The notes under the pieces: model-generated
The model's input: only the letters and a program-made list of their open reading frames with translations
Told to the model about the DNA's origin: nothing
Database searches by the model: none
Shown here: piece by piece, positions 46,891-58,759 of the stretch
How the letters are laid out: every line of letters starts with the position of its first letter
Numbering within the stretch: the first letter of the stretch is position 1
Made by a program: the position numbers and the translations under genes
Assembly: GCF_016907735.1 (NCBI RefSeq)
Contig: NZ_JAFBCP010000001.1
Coordinates: 2,294,001 to 2,358,000, forward strand
DNA: 64,000 bases
DNA from: Brevibacterium paucivorans
GTDB lineage: Bacteria; Actinomycetota; Actinomycetes; Actinomycetales; Brevibacteriaceae
Direction: 5' to 3'

Positions 46891-49016
46891 GCACTGAGCC
46901 GAGCACTCCTGCCAACATTCCCGTTCCGGCGATTGGGCACCGCCCTGACGTGCAGCGGCGCGTCGCCCCGTTCGAGGTGGTTAGCGAGTACAGCCCGTCG
47001 GGTGACCAGCCAACAGCGATTGAGGAGATCGCGCGCAGGCTCGACGACGGCGAAAAAGACGTCGTGCTCTTGGGTGCTACCGGTACCGGTAAATCGGCAA
47101 CCACCGCGTGGCTGATCGAAAAAGTCCAACGACCCACGCTCATCATGGCGCCCAACAAGACCTTGGCCGCGCAGCTGGCCAACGAGTTCCGACAGCTTCT
47201 GCCACACAACGCGGTCGAATACTTCGTGTCGTACTACGACTACTACCAGCCAGAAGCGTACGTTCCACAAACCGACACATTCATCGAAAAAGACTCGTCT
47301 ATCAACGATGAAGTGGAACGCCTCCGCCACTCGGCAACCAACTCACTGCTCACCCGACGCGACGTCGTCGTGGTCTCCACCGTCTCCTGTATCTACGGTC
47401 TGGGAACCCCAGAAGAGTACGTGGACCGGATGGTCTCGCTCGACGTCGGTGAAGAAGTCGACCGCGATGAGCTGCTCAAACGCTTCGTCGAAATGCAGTA
47501 CACCCGCAACGACATGGCGTTCACCCGCGGAACCTTCCGGGTACGCGGCGACACGGTCGAAATCATCCCGCAGTACGAAGAACTCGCCATCCGCATCGAA
47601 TTCTTCGGCGATGAAATCGAAGCACTTCACACCCTGCACCCACTCACAGGCGAAGTGATCCGTGACGAAGACATCGTGCACATTTTCCCCGCTTCCCACT
47701 ATGTGGCCGGCGAAAACCGGATGGGTAAGGCGATCGCAGCGATCGAAGACGAACTGCAAGTGCGCCTGGCGGAACTTGAGAAGCAAAACAAACTTCTCGA
47801 AGCGCAACGCTTGAAAATGCGCACTACATACGACCTCGAGATGATGCAGTCGATGGGATTCACCTCGGGTATTGAAAACTACTCGCGGCACATTGACGGG
47901 CGCGCGGCAGGCACCGCTCCCAACTGCCTGCTGGACTACTTCCCGGAAGACTTCCTGCTGGTCGTCGACGAGTCCCACGTCACCGTGCCACAGATCGGTG
48001 GCATGTACGAAGGCGACATGTCCCGCAAACGCACGCTGGTAGAGCACGGCTTCCGACTGCCCAGCGCCTTGGATAACCGCCCGTTGAAGTTTGACGAGTT
48101 CCTCCAAAGGATTGGCCAGACCGTCTATCTGTCAGCGACCCCGGGTGACTTTGAACTCGAACGGTCCCGAGGTGTCGTCGAGCAGATCATTCGCCCTACC
48201 GGTCTGGTGGACCCCAAGGTCACCGTCAAACCCACGCGCGGACAGATCGACGACCTTCTGGGGGAGATCCGCGACCGTATCGAGAAAAACGAGCGTGTTC
48301 TGGTCACCACGCTCACCAAGAAAATGGCAGAGGACCTCACCGACTATCTGCTTGAACACGACATCAAAGTCCAGTATTTGCACTCGGACGTGGACACGCT
48401 CAAACGCGTTGAACTCTTAAGTGAACTGCGCGCCGGCGTGTTTGACGTGCTCGTAGGTATCAACTTGCTTCGTGAGGGTCTGGACCTTCCTGAGGTGAGC
48501 CTCGTAGCGATCTTGGACGCCGACAAAGAAGGGTTCTTGCGGTCGTCCAAGTCACTCATCCAGACGATTGGACGCGCCGCTCGTAACGTCAACGGTGAAG
48601 TACACATGTACGGAGACACCATCACTCCGAGCATGCGGGAAGCGATCGACGAAACCAACCGTCGTCGCGAGATCCAGCTCGCATACAACAAAGAGCACGG
48701 AATTGACCCCAAGCCTCTGGTCAAGAAGATTGCAGATATTACGGAACGCCTGCAACGCGAAGACGAAGACACACGCGAACTGCTCACCGAGTTTGATTAC
48801 GGCAAGGGCAAACGTGGATTCAACTCTGTGAAATCTGACACGCTCAAACCCGATGTCACGACTGCGCCCAGTGAAAATCTCGCAGAACTGGCTGCCCAAC
48901 TCACTGAACAAATGCACGAAGCGGCCGAACAACTTCAGTTCGAGCTGGCTGCCCGCCTGCGTGATGAACTCCAAGACATCAAGAAGGAACTGCGCACAAT
49001 GCAACGCGAATCCTAA
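46887..49016 (+). CDS. uvrB: Excinuclease ABC subunit B
   Basis: Damage-verifying helicase-like subunit of nucleotide excision repair. The 709 residues have [16 protein letters not shown]-like start (here SEYSPSGDQ), Walker [11 protein letters not shown], the beta-hairpin region [20 protein letters not shown] (motif II), [31 protein letters not shown] (motif VI) and a C-terminal UVR domain around [14 protein letters not shown]. The ATG shows no separate ribosome site except GGGAGA next to it and is 6 bases behind TAGGCT. Confidence 0.97.
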   Translation: MSTEPSTPANIPVPAIGHRPDVQRRVAPFEVVSEYSPSGDQPTAIEEIARRLDDGEKDVVLLGATGTGKSATTAWLIEKVQRPTLIMAPNKTLAAQLANEFRQLLPHNAVEYFVSYYDYYQPEAYVPQTDTFIEKDSSINDEVERLRHSATNSLLTRRDVVVVSTVSCIYGLGTPEEYVDRMVSLDVGEEVDRDELLKRFVEMQYTRNDMAFTRGTFRVRGDTVEIIPQYEELAIRIEFFGDEIEALHTLHPLTGEVIRDEDIVHIFPASHYVAGENRMGKAIAAIEDELQVRLAELEKQNKLLEAQRLKMRTTYDLEMMQSMGFTSGIENYSRHIDGRAAGTAPNCLLDYFPEDFLLVVDESHVTVPQIGGMYEGDMSRKRTLVEHGFRLPSALDNRPLKFDEFLQRIGQTVYLSATPGDFELERSRGVVEQIIRPTGLVDPKVTVKPTRGQIDDLLGEIRDRIEKNERVLVTTLTKKMAEDLTDYLLEHDIKVQYLHSDVDTLKRVELLSELRAGVFDVLVGINLLREGLDLPEVSLVAILDADKEGFLRSSKSLIQTIGRAARNVNGEVHMYGDTITPSMREAIDETNRRREIQLAYNKEHGIDPKPLVKKIADITERLQREDEDTRELLTEFDYGKGKRGFNSVKSDTLKPDVTTAPSENLAELAAQLTEQMHEAAEQLQFELAARLRDELQDIKKELRTMQRES

Positions 49017-49026
49017 GAGGATCAGC

Positions 49027-49032
49027 TAGACT
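49027..49032 (+). promoter_or_regulatory. Likely -10 box of the terC transcript
   Basis: TAGACT shortly after the uvrB stop; a start near 49039 would begin the transcript just before the riboswitch. Confidence 0.5.
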
Positions 49033-49042
49033 GAAGAAGTTT

Positions 49043-49133
49043 GCGAAGGGGAGTATCCCATAACGAGACTTCGTCATCACGGTGTACAGGCACCCGGAGT
49101 CTAGGCGTCACACACGCGGGAGAGACTTTCGAG
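49043..49133 (+). ncRNA. yybP-ykoY manganese riboswitch upstream of terC
   Basis: The 136 bases between uvrB and terC contain the conserved blocks of this class: GGGGAGTA (49048-49055), CGTCATCACGG (49072-49082), a GGTG/CACC hairpin (49081-49094), a GCGT/ACGC hairpin (49105-49117) and GGGAGAGAC (49118-49126). CGAA at 49044-49047 pairs with TTCG at 49128-49131 to close the element. The class senses Mn2+ and commonly precedes TerC-type genes, which is exactly the context here. GAAAGG (49142-49147) is the ribosome site; no terminator is visible, so control may be at translation. Confidence 0.9.
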
Positions 49134-49152
49134 TAATCGACGAAAGGCTCGC

Positions 49153-50145
49153 ATGTCTACAGCTTTACCCTTGTGGTTCGAGGTCGGTTCGCTGATCGTC
49201 CTCGTGCTCCTCTTGGTCTTTGATCTTCTGATCATTCTCAAACGACCACACATCCCTTCGATGAAAGAAGCCACCGGGTGGGTGGTGTTCTACGTGGTCT
49301 TGGCACTCATCTTCGCGGGACTGATGTTCGCGATTGGCGACACGGACCACGGCGTTGAGTTCTTAGCGGGTTGGCTCACCGAATACTCGTTGTCAATCGA
49401 CAACCTGTTCGTCTTCGTGATCATCTTGAGCAGGTTCTCGGTCCCCAAGAAATATCAACAAGAAGTGCTCATGGTGGGCATCATTGTTGCTTTGATTTTC
49501 CGCGGCGCCTTCATTCTTGCCGGGGCATGGATCATCGAATTGTTCGTGGGCGTGTTCTACATCTTCGGTATCTTCCTGCTCTACACCGCGTTTAAACAGG
49601 CATTTGGTGATGAAGAAGAAAGCGACGAAGACACCGGCTTCGTGAAATTCCTTAAGAAGCGGATCAACTACACCGACGAATACGACGGCAACAAACTCCG
49701 CACCAGAGTGAATGGTGTGAAGCACTGGACGCCCATGTTGCTAGTGTTCCTCGCGGTTGGAACTACCGACGTGATGTTCGCGCTGGACTCAATTCCCGCG
49801 ATCTTCGGTATCACCCAGAGCCCGTTCATTGTGTTTACCGCGAACTTGTTCGCTCTCATGGGTCTGCGTCAGCTGTACTTCCTGCTGGGTGGTCTCTTGG
49901 ACAGGCTCGAATACCTCAAGTACGGGATCGCGGCGATCTTGGCGTTCATTGGTGTCAAGCTCATCCTGCACGCCATGCACGAAACCTGGTTCCCGGGTGT
50001 TCCCGAAATCAACACATGGGTATCACTGGGCTTCATCGTCTCCGCGATGCTCATCGCAACGATCGCAAGTCTGATCAAGGCGCGTCGCACGCCAGACCGC
50101 ATTACGTTCGGTTCGATGACGCACCACGAAAAAGACGACAGCTAG
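49153..50145 (+). CDS. TerC/Alx family membrane protein, probable Mn2+ exporter
   Basis: Polytopic membrane protein of 330 residues with about nine membrane segments. The family core EYSLSIDNLFVFVIILSRF, with the conserved acidic residue in the membrane, and DVMFALDSIPAIFGITQ, a second D-S-I-P motif, are present, separated by a charged loop of about 45 residues (DEEESDEDTG). Homologues such as E. coli Alx and B. subtilis MeeF/MeeY export manganese, and the riboswitch directly upstream supports this job. The ATG has GAAAGG 5 bases before it. Confidence 0.92.
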   Translation: MSTALPLWFEVGSLIVLVLLLVFDLLIILKRPHIPSMKEATGWVVFYVVLALIFAGLMFAIGDTDHGVEFLAGWLTEYSLSIDNLFVFVIILSRFSVPKKYQQEVLMVGIIVALIFRGAFILAGAWIIELFVGVFYIFGIFLLYTAFKQAFGDEEESDEDTGFVKFLKKRINYTDEYDGNKLRTRVNGVKHWTPMLLVFLAVGTTDVMFALDSIPAIFGITQSPFIVFTANLFALMGLRQLYFLLGGLLDRLEYLKYGIAAILAFIGVKLILHAMHETWFPGVPEINTWVSLGFIVSAMLIATIASLIKARRTPDRITFGSMTHHEKDDS

Positions 50146-50156
50146 GCCCACATCGA

Positions 50157-50447
50157 CTAAGCCTTAGCAAACGGTCCGAACACCGGGTTCCAGGGACGCA
50201 CCTGCGTGGACGCGATCACTCCGATCTCCGCGTAGGGGTCCTGGGCTAACAGATCCTCCACATTTGCTTGATCGTCCGTACGGAAGATCAAGAGCCCGCC
50301 AGGCTGGTCCTCTGACTCCAGCGGGCCAGATGCGAGCAGAACGCACGCTTCGTTCAACCGCTTCTGCCACGCGCGGTGCTCAGGACGCGCGTTCATGCGG
50401 GTCTCGGTGTCGGGTCCGTATTCGTAAACAACGGCAAAAGTCGCCAT
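50157..50447 (-). CDS. YciI-like protein
   Basis: A 96-residue YCII-domain protein starting MATFAVVYEYGPDTETRM, with the family His and Asp in PEHRAWQKRL and LLAQDPYAEIGV. The ATG at 50447 has AGGGAGG 7 bases upstream; the frame is open further but without a supported start. YciI-like proteins are small alpha/beta dimers, some with dehalogenase-like or peroxidase-like activity; the role here is unknown. It is divergent from the helicase gene; the 47-base gap between them holds promoters for both. Confidence 0.85.
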   Translation of the reverse strand: MATFAVVYEYGPDTETRMNARPEHRAWQKRLNEACVLLASGPLESEDQPGGLLIFRTDDQANVEDLLAQDPYAEIGVIASTQVRPWNPVFGPFAKA

Positions 50448-50494
50448 GTGTGCCTCCCTGTTAGGGTCGATATGTAGACGAAATTGATGGAAAG

Positions 50495-53008
50495 TTGTTC
50501 GCCTTGCCACATCTTTATCGTGTCCCGGAAGAGTTCGCAGATTCCGACACGCTTTTTGAGACATTTGTCGAGTACACAAAGGACACGGGCATAACGCTGT
50601 ACCCAGCGCAAGAAGAAGCAATTCTGGCGATCCTCACCGGCGACAACACCATCATGGCAACGCCCACAGGCTCAGGGAAATCGATGGTTGCGTTAGCCGC
50701 CGCGTTCTTTGCGCTGTGTCGCGGACAACGCACGTACTACACCGCGCCCATCAAAGCGCTCGTGAGCGAAAAATTTTTTGACCTCACTCACATCTTTGGC
50801 GCTGAGAACGTGGGAATGGTGACAGGCGACTCCACCGTCAACGCAGATGCTCCCATCATCTGTGCAACAGCCGAAATCCTCGCCAACCAGGCCCTGCGCG
50901 AAGGCGCCACCTTAGACGTGGGCATGGTCGTCATGGATGAATTCCATTACTTCGCCGACCCGCAACGCGGATGGGCGTGGCAGACACCCCTTCTCACCCT
51001 CCCCGCCGCACAGTTCGTCCTCATGTCGGCGACCCTGGGGGACACCTCGGCGATTCAAAAATCCCTCACCGAACTCACCGGACGCGAATGCTCACTCATC
51101 ACGTCCGCCCACCGGCCGGTACCACTCAGCTACGCCTACTCGGAAGAACCACTCCACGAAACCCTGAGCAAACTGGTGCGCGACAACAAAGCCCCCATCT
51201 ATGTGGTGTCCTTTGCGCAAGCCGCCGCGGTGGAACTGGCCAGCAGCGTGGTCAACGCCAACCTCGCAACACGTGAACAGCGCGAAGAAATCGCAGAAGA
51301 GATCCGCGGGTTTGGGTTCTCTAAAGGATTTGGCGTCACACTCAAGCGGATGCTCTTGGCGGGAGTGGGAGTCCACCACGCCGGCATGCTCCCCAAATAC
51401 AGGCGACTGGTTGAACACTTGGCGTCGAACGGAAAGCTGTCCGTGATCTCGGGTACGGACACGTTGGGAGTGGGAATCAACGTGCCCATCCGCACCGTGG
51501 TGCTCACCGGCCTCACCAAATTCGACGGGTTCCGCCAACGTCGCTTGCGGGTCCGCGAATTTCAACAGATCGTCGGGCGAGCCGGGCGCGCTGGATTCGA
51601 TACAGAAGGTTTTGTGGTCGCCCAAGCGCCCGAACACGTCATTGAGAACAAGAAGGCGCTACTCAAGGCCGGAGACGATCCCAAGAAACGCCGAAAAGTG
51701 GTCAAGAAGCAAGCTCCGGAAGGATTCGTGAACTGGTCAGAAACCACGTTCAACCACCTGGTCGAAGGCAAGCCCGAAGAACTCAAGAGCCGCATGCGCA
51801 TTACCCACTCAACGGTAATCAACTTGCTCAGCCGTCCTCACGCCAGCGTGGACACCGTCAAGGACTTCATCGATTCCAGCCACGACGACAACACCCTCGA
51901 TATGTACCTGCGTGCCCTGCGCATTGGGCGCAACTTACTGGACGCAGGCGTGATCGAGCGTCGCGTGGTGGGGGACCGGGTCGAATATGCGCCCGTGAAA
52001 GATTTGGGACCACAGTTTGCGCTCAACCAGCCACTGTCGCCGTTCGCGCTTGCCGCGCTGGAACTGTTCGACCCCGAATCCGACACGTACGCGATGGACG
52101 TCCTCTCAGTGATCGAAGCGACCACCGAGGTGTCCTACGCAGTGCTCAAAGGCCAGCTCAACCGGATCAAACGCGAAGAGTTGGCGGCGCTCAAAGCTGA
52201 CGGCGTCGACTATGCCGAACGTATGGAGATCCTGGACGAAATCACCTACCCGCAACCCAACGGAGAGGTTCTTGAAGAAGCCTTTGACGCGTTCACCCAC
52301 AACGCGCCGTGGCTGCGCGAAATCGGCATCACCCCCAAGGCCGTGGTTGCCGACATGGTGGAACACTCGATGAACTTCTCCCAGTTCGTCAACTACTACG
52401 GGCTAGCCCGCGTTGAAGGTGGGCTCCTGCGGTACCTCACGGACGTGTATCGCTCGCTCGTGCAGAACGTGCCCCACGACCTGCGCAATGAAGAACTCAC
52501 GTCCATCATCGAATGGTTAGGTCCCACCGTGATGCGAGTGGATTCCTCGCTGGTGGAAGAGTGGGAAGCGCTCAAGAATGCCGGGGATGAGGCCGAGGTG
52601 TTACCCGCCTTGGATATGTCCCGCACGTTCTCATCTGACACCCAGGCGTTCACTCGCGCCGTGCGGAATGCCATGTTCCACCGGGTCATTCTGGCTGAGC
52701 GGGCGGCATATGACGCGCTGGGAGACCTCGACGGAGAATCCGGCTGGACACAGAAGAAGTGGGAAGACGCAATCGAAGATTTCTACGACGAATACGGCGA
52801 CCTGGGCGTGAGCAACGACTCGCGCGGACCCAAGTTCTTCACGCTTCTCGACACAAACGATGAAGAATGGACGGTTCGTCAGATCCTTGACGACCCGGAA
52901 GGGGACATGGACTGGGCGATCACTGCGCGCGTGGATCTGCCCGCGAGTGACGAAGCCGGCGAGGTCGTTGTTGAGATCCTTGACGTAGGGCCGCTGACTG
53001 GGAGCTGA
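50495..53008 (+). CDS. Ski2-like DEAD/DEAH-box helicase with DUF3516
   Basis: ATP-dependent RNA or DNA helicase of 837 residues. Motif I is ATPTGSGKS, motif II DEFHY, motif III SAT, and the second RecA domain has [29 protein letters not shown] and [12 protein letters not shown]. The C-terminal 400 residues correspond to DUF3516, a helical part found in actinobacterial Mtr4/Ski2 relatives. The start is TTG 50495 with only GGAAAG close by, so the exact N-terminus is uncertain. The gap of 90 bases after it leads to uvrA with its own promoter. Confidence 0.9.
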   Translation: MFALPHLYRVPEEFADSDTLFETFVEYTKDTGITLYPAQEEAILAILTGDNTIMATPTGSGKSMVALAAAFFALCRGQRTYYTAPIKALVSEKFFDLTHIFGAENVGMVTGDSTVNADAPIICATAEILANQALREGATLDVGMVVMDEFHYFADPQRGWAWQTPLLTLPAAQFVLMSATLGDTSAIQKSLTELTGRECSLITSAHRPVPLSYAYSEEPLHETLSKLVRDNKAPIYVVSFAQAAAVELASSVVNANLATREQREEIAEEIRGFGFSKGFGVTLKRMLLAGVGVHHAGMLPKYRRLVEHLASNGKLSVISGTDTLGVGINVPIRTVVLTGLTKFDGFRQRRLRVREFQQIVGRAGRAGFDTEGFVVAQAPEHVIENKKALLKAGDDPKKRRKVVKKQAPEGFVNWSETTFNHLVEGKPEELKSRMRITHSTVINLLSRPHASVDTVKDFIDSSHDDNTLDMYLRALRIGRNLLDAGVIERRVVGDRVEYAPVKDLGPQFALNQPLSPFALAALELFDPESDTYAMDVLSVIEATTEVSYAVLKGQLNRIKREELAALKADGVDYAERMEILDEITYPQPNGEVLEEAFDAFTHNAPWLREIGITPKAVVADMVEHSMNFSQFVNYYGLARVEGGLLRYLTDVYRSLVQNVPHDLRNEELTSIIEWLGPTVMRVDSSLVEEWEALKNAGDEAEVLPALDMSRTFSSDTQAFTRAVRNAMFHRVILAERAAYDALGDLDGESGWTQKKWEDAIEDFYDEYGDLGVSNDSRGPKFFTLLDTNDEEWTVRQILDDPEGDMDWAITARVDLPASDEAGEVVVEILDVGPLTGS

Positions 53009-53062
53009 GGTGTTCTGCCTTGCAATTGAGGACTGAGGTTCGCACAGGTCAGGCATCTCACA

Positions 53063-53078
53063 TCGAATATATATTCGA
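53063..53078 (+). promoter_or_regulatory. LexA-like (SOS) operator of uvrA
   Basis: TCGAATATATATTCGA is a perfect 16-base palindrome. It follows the actinobacterial LexA pattern TCGAAC-N4-GTTCGA with one symmetric change (C to T and G to A). It occupies the -35 region of the uvrA promoter: its first 6 bases are 17 bases upstream of the -10 box. Confidence 0.7.
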
Positions 53079-53085
53079 AAGCGCA

Positions 53086-53091
53086 TACACT
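53086..53091 (+). promoter_or_regulatory. Likely -10 box of a leaderless uvrA promoter
   Basis: TACACT is followed by 7 bases and GTG 53099, and lies 17 bases after the left end of the LexA-like palindrome. Confidence 0.6.
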
Positions 53092-53098
53092 AATGAGC

Positions 53099-55960
53099 GT
53101 GAGTAAAGGCATTTCGCATCTGGATACATTGCTCGTCAAAGGCGCCCGCGCGCACAATCTCAAGAACGTCGACGTTTCGATTCCGCGTGATTCACTTGTC
53201 GTGTTCACGGGGCTTTCCGGCTCTGGAAAATCCTCGCTGGCGTTTGACACAATTTTCGCTGAAGGGCAGCGACGCTACGTCGAATCTCTGTCTTCGTATG
53301 CCCGCATGTTCTTGGGGCAGATGGACAAACCAGACGTCGATCTCATCGAAGGGCTGTCGCCAGCTGTTTCGATCGACCAGAAATCCACCTCACGCAACCC
53401 CCGGTCAACCGTGGGAACCATTACCGAGGTCTACGACTTCATGCGTCTGCTGTGGGCGCGTATCGGTAAGCCGCATTGCCCCACGTGTGGGGAAGCGATT
53501 ACGCGACAGACCCCACAACAGATCGTTGACCAGCTCAGCGCCCTGCCGGAACGCACCAAGTTCATCGTGATGGCCCCCGTTGTGCGTCAGCGTAAAGGCG
53601 AGTTCACCGATCTGTTTCAACAGTTCCAACAAGCAGGGTTCTCACGTGCAGTTGTCGACGGAGAAACCGTCAGCCTGACCGAACCACCCACGCTCAAGAA
53701 GCAGTACAAACACGACATTTCCGTGGTTGTCGACCGCCTGATTGCCAAGGACGGCATTCACCAGCGGCTCACCGACTCTGTGGAAACCGCCCTTGCCACA
53801 GCAAACGGCCGCGTTGACGTGGAACTGGTTGAAACAGGGGAGAAGCGCACGTATTCGGAACACCTCTCGTGCCCCAATGAACACCCGTTGACCACCGACG
53901 AAATTGAGCCACGCACGTTCTCGTTCAACTCGCCTTTCGGAGCATGCCCCGTGTGCGACGGAATCGGAACGCGGCTGCACGTCGATCAGCAGCTTGTCGT
54001 CCCCAACGAAGACCTGAGCCTGGCACAAGGTGCGATCGCGCCCTGGAGCATGGGGAAGACGACAGCCAAATATTTCACTCGACTCTTGCAGGGACTTGCG
54101 GACGACCTCGGCTTTTCCATGGACACCCCGTGGAAGGACCTGAGTAAGAAACACCGCACAGCGATTCTGGAAGGCAAGGACTACCAAGTCCACGTCAAGT
54201 ACCGCAACCGGTTTGGGCGCGAACGCACGTACTCCACCGGTTTCGAAGGCGTTTTCGCCTACATTCTGCGCAAGCACCAAGAGACCGAGTCGGAACACTC
54301 GCGTGCCCGCTATGAGTCGTATATGCGCGAAGTTCCGTGTGCCGAATGCGACGGTACGCGACTCAAGCCGGAAGCACTTCACGTGCTGGTGGGCGGAAAG
54401 TCGATTGCCGATGTCAGCGACATGCCACTGGACGAAGCTGCCCACTTCCTTACCAATCTGGACCTCGACGGACGCGACGCTCAGATCGCAGCGCAAGTGC
54501 TCAAGGAAATTGGCGCGCGTATGCGCTTCTTGCTCGACGTGGGGCTCGAATATCTGACCCTGCACCGCACGGCGGGCACCTTGTCCGGTGGCGAAGCGCA
54601 GCGTATTCGCTTGGCTACCCAGATCGGTTCCGGTTTGGTGGGTGTCCTGTACGTGCTGGACGAACCGTCGATCGGGCTTCACCAGCGCGACAACCGTCGC
54701 CTCATCGAAACCCTTCAGCGCTTGCGCGACATGGGCAACACGCTCATCGTGGTCGAACACGACGAAGAAACCATCGAGACCGCCGACTGGATCGTGGACA
54801 TTGGTCCCGGCGCCGGGGAACACGGTGGTGAAGTCATTTACTCCGGTGACTACAAAGGACTTCTCAAAGAAAAGAAGTCCATCACCGGTGCGTACATGTC
54901 GGGAGCTAAGGCCATTGAGATCCCCCAGGATCGACGCCCGCGCGATCCCAAACGGACCGTCACGGTGGAAGGCGCACGTGCCAACAACCTGAAGAACGTC
55001 AAGGTCGACTTCCCACTGGGCGTTTTCACCGCTGTGACCGGTGTATCCGGTTCCGGTAAATCAACGCTGGTGAACGACATTCTGTACACCGTGATGGCCA
55101 ACGAGCTCAACAACTCCAAACAGGTGCCCGGCCTGCACAAGCGAGTGACCGGCCTGGACAATCTGGACAAGGTCATTCACGTGGACCAGTCACCCATTGG
55201 GCGCACCCCCAGGTCCAACCCAGCCACCTACACCGGCGTATTCGACCACGTGCGCAAACTGTTCGCGGAAACCGAAACCGCGCGCATCCGCGGATACCAA
55301 CCAGGGCGCTTTTCGTTCAACGTCAAGGGTGGGCGCTGCGAAAACTGTAGCGGTGACGGAACCATCAAGATCGAAATGAACTTCCTCCCCGATGTCTACG
55401 TCCCGTGCGAAGTGTGTAAGGGTCAGCGCTACAACCGCGAAACCCTGGACGTGAAATTCAAAGGCAAGTCAATCGCTGACGTTCTGGACATGCCCATCGA
55501 AGAAGCCACCGAGTTCTTCTCGGCGGTCCCTGCCATTCACCGCCACCTGTCGACCCTTGTCGAAGTGGGGCTGGGGTACGTCCGTTTGGGGCAGCCTGCC
55601 ACCACGCTGTCTGGGGGAGAGGCGCAGCGCGTCAAGTTGGCGGCTGAGCTGCAAAAACGCTCCCGAGGTCGCACTGTCTACGTCCTCGACGAACCCACCA
55701 CGGGTCTGCACTTCGAAGACATTCGCAAACTCTTGGGCGTTCTGCAGGGGCTGGTGAACAAGGGCAACACGGTCATTGTCATCGAACACAACCTGGATGT
55801 GATCGCGTCCGCGGACTACATCATCGACATGGGTCCGGAAGGCGGCCGAGGTGGTGGCACCGTGGTTGCCACCGGTACCCCAGAAGAGGTTGCTGGGGTA
55901 GAAGCCAGCCACACTGGACGGTTCCTTGCAAACATGCCGGCGATACGGGAACGCTTGTAG
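53099..55960 (+). CDS. uvrA: Excinuclease ABC subunit A
   Basis: DNA damage sensor of nucleotide excision repair. About 953 residues from GTG 53099; the ATG at 53093 lies too close to the -10 box to be in a leaderless transcript. Two ABC modules are seen, with [14 protein letters not shown] and [14 protein letters not shown] as Walker [14 protein letters not shown] and [13 protein letters not shown] as signatures, and [11 protein letters not shown] and [11 protein letters not shown] as Walker B. Zinc sites are CPTCG and CENCSG / CEVCKG. It overlaps uvrC by one base. Confidence 0.97.
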   Translation: MSKGISHLDTLLVKGARAHNLKNVDVSIPRDSLVVFTGLSGSGKSSLAFDTIFAEGQRRYVESLSSYARMFLGQMDKPDVDLIEGLSPAVSIDQKSTSRNPRSTVGTITEVYDFMRLLWARIGKPHCPTCGEAITRQTPQQIVDQLSALPERTKFIVMAPVVRQRKGEFTDLFQQFQQAGFSRAVVDGETVSLTEPPTLKKQYKHDISVVVDRLIAKDGIHQRLTDSVETALATANGRVDVELVETGEKRTYSEHLSCPNEHPLTTDEIEPRTFSFNSPFGACPVCDGIGTRLHVDQQLVVPNEDLSLAQGAIAPWSMGKTTAKYFTRLLQGLADDLGFSMDTPWKDLSKKHRTAILEGKDYQVHVKYRNRFGRERTYSTGFEGVFAYILRKHQETESEHSRARYESYMREVPCAECDGTRLKPEALHVLVGGKSIADVSDMPLDEAAHFLTNLDLDGRDAQIAAQVLKEIGARMRFLLDVGLEYLTLHRTAGTLSGGEAQRIRLATQIGSGLVGVLYVLDEPSIGLHQRDNRRLIETLQRLRDMGNTLIVVEHDEETIETADWIVDIGPGAGEHGGEVIYSGDYKGLLKEKKSITGAYMSGAKAIEIPQDRRPRDPKRTVTVEGARANNLKNVKVDFPLGVFTAVTGVSGSGKSTLVNDILYTVMANELNNSKQVPGLHKRVTGLDNLDKVIHVDQSPIGRTPRSNPATYTGVFDHVRKLFAETETARIRGYQPGRFSFNVKGGRCENCSGDGTIKIEMNFLPDVYVPCEVCKGQRYNRETLDVKFKGKSIADVLDMPIEEATEFFSAVPAIHRHLSTLVEVGLGYVRLGQPATTLSGGEAQRVKLAAELQKRSRGRTVYVLDEPTTGLHFEDIRKLLGVLQGLVNKGNTVIVIEHNLDVIASADYIIDMGPEGGRGGGTVVATGTPEEVAGVEASHTGRFLANMPAIRERL

Positions 55961-57873
55961 TGGATCCACAGCTCTACCGGCCTAAAACCGGGGAGATCCC
56001 CACCGACCCCGGTGTTTACACGTTTCGCGATGCCGACGGGCGCGTGATCTACGTTGGCAAAGCGAAGAACCTGCGCAACAGGTTGAATTCGTACTTTGCC
56101 GACCCCGCGGGTCTGCACCCCCGCACGTTCACCATGGTTCACACGGCTGCCAGTGTGAACTGGACCGTGGTGAAAACCGAAGTCGAGGCCCTGCAACTCG
56201 AATGGACGTGGATCAACGAATTCAATCCACGGTTCAATGTGATGTTCCGGGACGACAAGTCCTACCCGTACTTGGCGATCACGGTGCGCGACGAGTACCC
56301 GCGCGTATTTGTTACGCGAGGCAAACGCAAGAAGGGCGTGAAGTACTTTGGCCCGTTTACCGCAGTGTGGGCCATCAGGGAGTCCCTAGATTTACTGCTG
56401 AAAGCATTCCCCGTGCGTACCTGCGCCAAAACGGTGTTCGACCGGGCCCAGCGTCAAGGACGTCCATGCCTGTTGGGATACATCGACAAGTGTTCCGCAC
56501 CGTGCGTGGAGAAGATCGACAGAGACGAATATGCAGAACTGGTCAAAAGCGTCATCGAATTCATGTCAGGTAACTCCGGGAAATTCATCTCGGTTCGCAA
56601 GCAGGCCATGAAGGAAGCGTCCGCGAACCTCGACTTTGAAACTGCTGCACGTTTGCGCGATGAAATCGCAGCCTTAGAAACCGTGCTGAATAAGAACGCC
56701 GTGGTGCTCTCGCAGAACGCGGACGCCGACGTCTTTGGTCTCTACGCAGAAGAGCTGGAAGCCTCGGTGCAGGTGTTCCACATTCGCGGAGGACGCATCC
56801 GGGGCCAGCGTGGCTGGATCATTGAGCGCATGGAAGACAAGGCACCCGGTGAGCTCATCGAAGACGCGATCCGACAGGCATACACCGATGTGGACACTCA
56901 CGCGATCCCCACCGAGATTCTGACGAGCCACGAACCCACGGACAGTGAACTGTTAGGGGAGTGGCTCAGGTCAGTCCGTGGAGCCAAGATCGACATGCGC
57001 GTCCCTCAGCGCGGAGAAAAGAAAGCGGTCCTTGAAACCGCCGAACTCAACGCACACAAAGCACTTGCCCTGCACAAAACCCGTCGCGCCTCAGACCTCA
57101 CCACGCGCTCTCAAGCCTTGAACGAGATCCACGAGGCACTCGACCTCACAGAACCACCCCTACGCATCGAATGCATCGACAACTCCCACACGTCAGGCCA
57201 AAACGTGGTGGGCTCGCTGGTGGTATTCGAAGACGGCCTGCCCAAAAAGAAGGACTACAAACGTTTTTCAGTGACCGGGGACGCCGCCCGGGATGACACC
57301 TCGGCGATGTACAACGTGGTCAGCCGGCGCTTCGAACGCTATCTGGAAAACATGGGCAAGGATGACTCCGGATTCGGATACCGCCCGTCCCTTCTCGTCG
57401 TCGACGGGGCACTTCCGCAGGTCCACGCGGCCACGCAAGCCCTTCACGACCTCGGCATTCCCGACATCACCGTGGTGGGACTTGCGAAACGCTTAGAAGA
57501 AGTCTGGGTTCCCTGGGACGAATTCCCCGTCATTCTTCCGCGTAATTCGGAGGGCCTATTCATGCTTCAGCGCATTCGCGACGAAGCCCACCGATTTGCA
57601 ATCACGTACCACCGGCAAAAGCGTTCGGCATCCATGACGCGATCCGAACTCGACGCGATCGAGGGGCTCGGGGCTGCCAAACAAAAAGCCCTGCTCAAGC
57701 ATTTTGGGTCACTCAAGAAGATCAAAGCCGCGTCCGTTGAAGAGCTGACGCAGGCACGCGGGATCGGCCCCCAGTTAGCTGACAAGATCCATGGTCACTT
57801 CACTCCAGCTCAACCAGATGAGCAAAATGCGGGTACGGTAGAAGAACCGACAGAAGGGCGTGCGCATGACTGA
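55960..57873 (+). CDS. uvrC: Excinuclease ABC subunit C
   Basis: Makes both incisions in excision repair. The 637 residues have the GIY-YIG domain at the start ([25 protein letters not shown]), a Cys-containing segment [16 protein letters not shown], a UVR motif ([23 protein letters not shown], in part), an RNase H-like domain with [20 protein letters not shown], and a C-terminal double helix-hairpin-helix with [18 protein letters not shown]. It begins with GTG on the last base of uvrA and ends in an 8-base overlap with rapZ. Confidence 0.96.
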   Translation: MDPQLYRPKTGEIPTDPGVYTFRDADGRVIYVGKAKNLRNRLNSYFADPAGLHPRTFTMVHTAASVNWTVVKTEVEALQLEWTWINEFNPRFNVMFRDDKSYPYLAITVRDEYPRVFVTRGKRKKGVKYFGPFTAVWAIRESLDLLLKAFPVRTCAKTVFDRAQRQGRPCLLGYIDKCSAPCVEKIDRDEYAELVKSVIEFMSGNSGKFISVRKQAMKEASANLDFETAARLRDEIAALETVLNKNAVVLSQNADADVFGLYAEELEASVQVFHIRGGRIRGQRGWIIERMEDKAPGELIEDAIRQAYTDVDTHAIPTEILTSHEPTDSELLGEWLRSVRGAKIDMRVPQRGEKKAVLETAELNAHKALALHKTRRASDLTTRSQALNEIHEALDLTEPPLRIECIDNSHTSGQNVVGSLVVFEDGLPKKKDYKRFSVTGDAARDDTSAMYNVVSRRFERYLENMGKDDSGFGYRPSLLVVDGALPQVHAATQALHDLGIPDITVVGLAKRLEEVWVPWDEFPVILPRNSEGLFMLQRIRDEAHRFAITYHRQKRSASMTRSELDAIEGLGAAKQKALLKHFGSLKKIKAASVEELTQARGIGPQLADKIHGHFTPAQPDEQNAGTVEEPTEGRAHD

Positions 57874-58759
57874 ACAGACCGGGCCGATCCTGGGTGGCGA
57901 CTTCGAAGTTCTTGTTCTCACGGGAATGTCCGGGGCCGGGAGGTCCACGGCTGCCAACACGCTCGAAGACCTGGGGTGGTACGTCGTTGACAACCTGCCA
58001 CCGCAGATGATCATTCCGCTGGTGGAACTGGTCGCCAGGGCCGACGGCAAACTCCCCAAGGTCGCGGTCGTCGCCGATGTGCGAAGCCGGTACACGTTTA
58101 GCGAGCTAGAAAACTCCTTGGCCGACTACCAGGACCAAGGTGTACGCATCAAAATCCTGTTCCTCGACGCCTCCGATGAAGTGCTCGTGAGGCGGTTCGA
58201 ATCGGTGCGACGTCCCCACCCGTTGCAGGAAGACGGAACCCTCATTGACGGAATCGACGCGGAACGCGCGATGCTTTCAGAGATTCGTAACAAAGCCGAC
58301 TACCGGGTCGACACCTCGGACCTCAACGTCCACCAGCTGGGTGCCGAGATCAAGCGAATTTTCGACACCGAGAACGTGTCTGCCCTGCGCATCACAGTCA
58401 TGAGCTTCGGATTCAAATACGGGCTTCCAAAGGACGCAGACAACGTTGTTGACGTGCGTTTCTTGCCCAACCCGTACTGGATTCCTCACCTGCGTTCCAT
58501 GACCGGAGAAGACGAAGCCGTGTCCAGCTATGTGCTGTCACAGCCGGGGGCGCTTTCCTTTGTCGACAGGTACTTGAGTACGCTTGACGTAATTATTCAC
58601 GGCTATCTGCGGGAACACCGTTCGTACGCAACCGTCGCTATCGGTTGTACGGGAGGGAAGCACCGCTCAGTAGCCATCACTGAACAACTCGCACGACGCT
58701 TAGCCGACCGCACCCAGGCACGCGTAACCGTGCGCCACCGAGACTTGGGGCGGGAATAA
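57866..58759 (+). CDS. rapZ: RapZ-family nucleotide-binding protein
   Basis: P-loop protein; in E. coli RapZ controls GlmZ small RNA and amino-sugar synthesis, while the actinobacterial role is unclear. With ATG 57866 (AGAAGGG 7 bases upstream) it has 297 residues; GTG 57860 would add two. Walker A is [14 protein letters not shown], then [12 protein letters not shown], and the C-terminal domain has [17 protein letters not shown]. The set uvrC-rapZ-yvcK-whiA is conserved in actinobacteria. Confidence 0.95.
   Translation: MTEQTGPILGGDFEVLVLTGMSGAGRSTAANTLEDLGWYVVDNLPPQMIIPLVELVARADGKLPKVAVVADVRSRYTFSELENSLADYQDQGVRIKILFLDASDEVLVRRFESVRRPHPLQEDGTLIDGIDAERAMLSEIRNKADYRVDTSDLNVHQLGAEIKRIFDTENVSALRITVMSFGFKYGLPKDADNVVDVRFLPNPYWIPHLRSMTGEDEAVSSYVLSQPGALSFVDRYLSTLDVIIHGYLREHRSYATVAIGCTGGKHRSVAITEQLARRLADRTQARVTVRHRDLGRE

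Noticed and set aside
46532-46897. 121-residue frame on the plus strand overlapping the small membrane gene
   Set aside because: It covers the duplicated promoter, has no start signal and ends inside uvrB; the frame at 46560 fits the promoter module better.
50146-50175. Bidirectional terminator between terC and the YciI-like gene
   Set aside because: GCTAGGC and GCCTTAGC form only a bulged 7-base stem with a long loop and no T-run; not strong enough to list.
53642-54823. 393-residue open frame on the minus strand
   Set aside because: Antisense to uvrA between its two ABC modules; no independent support.
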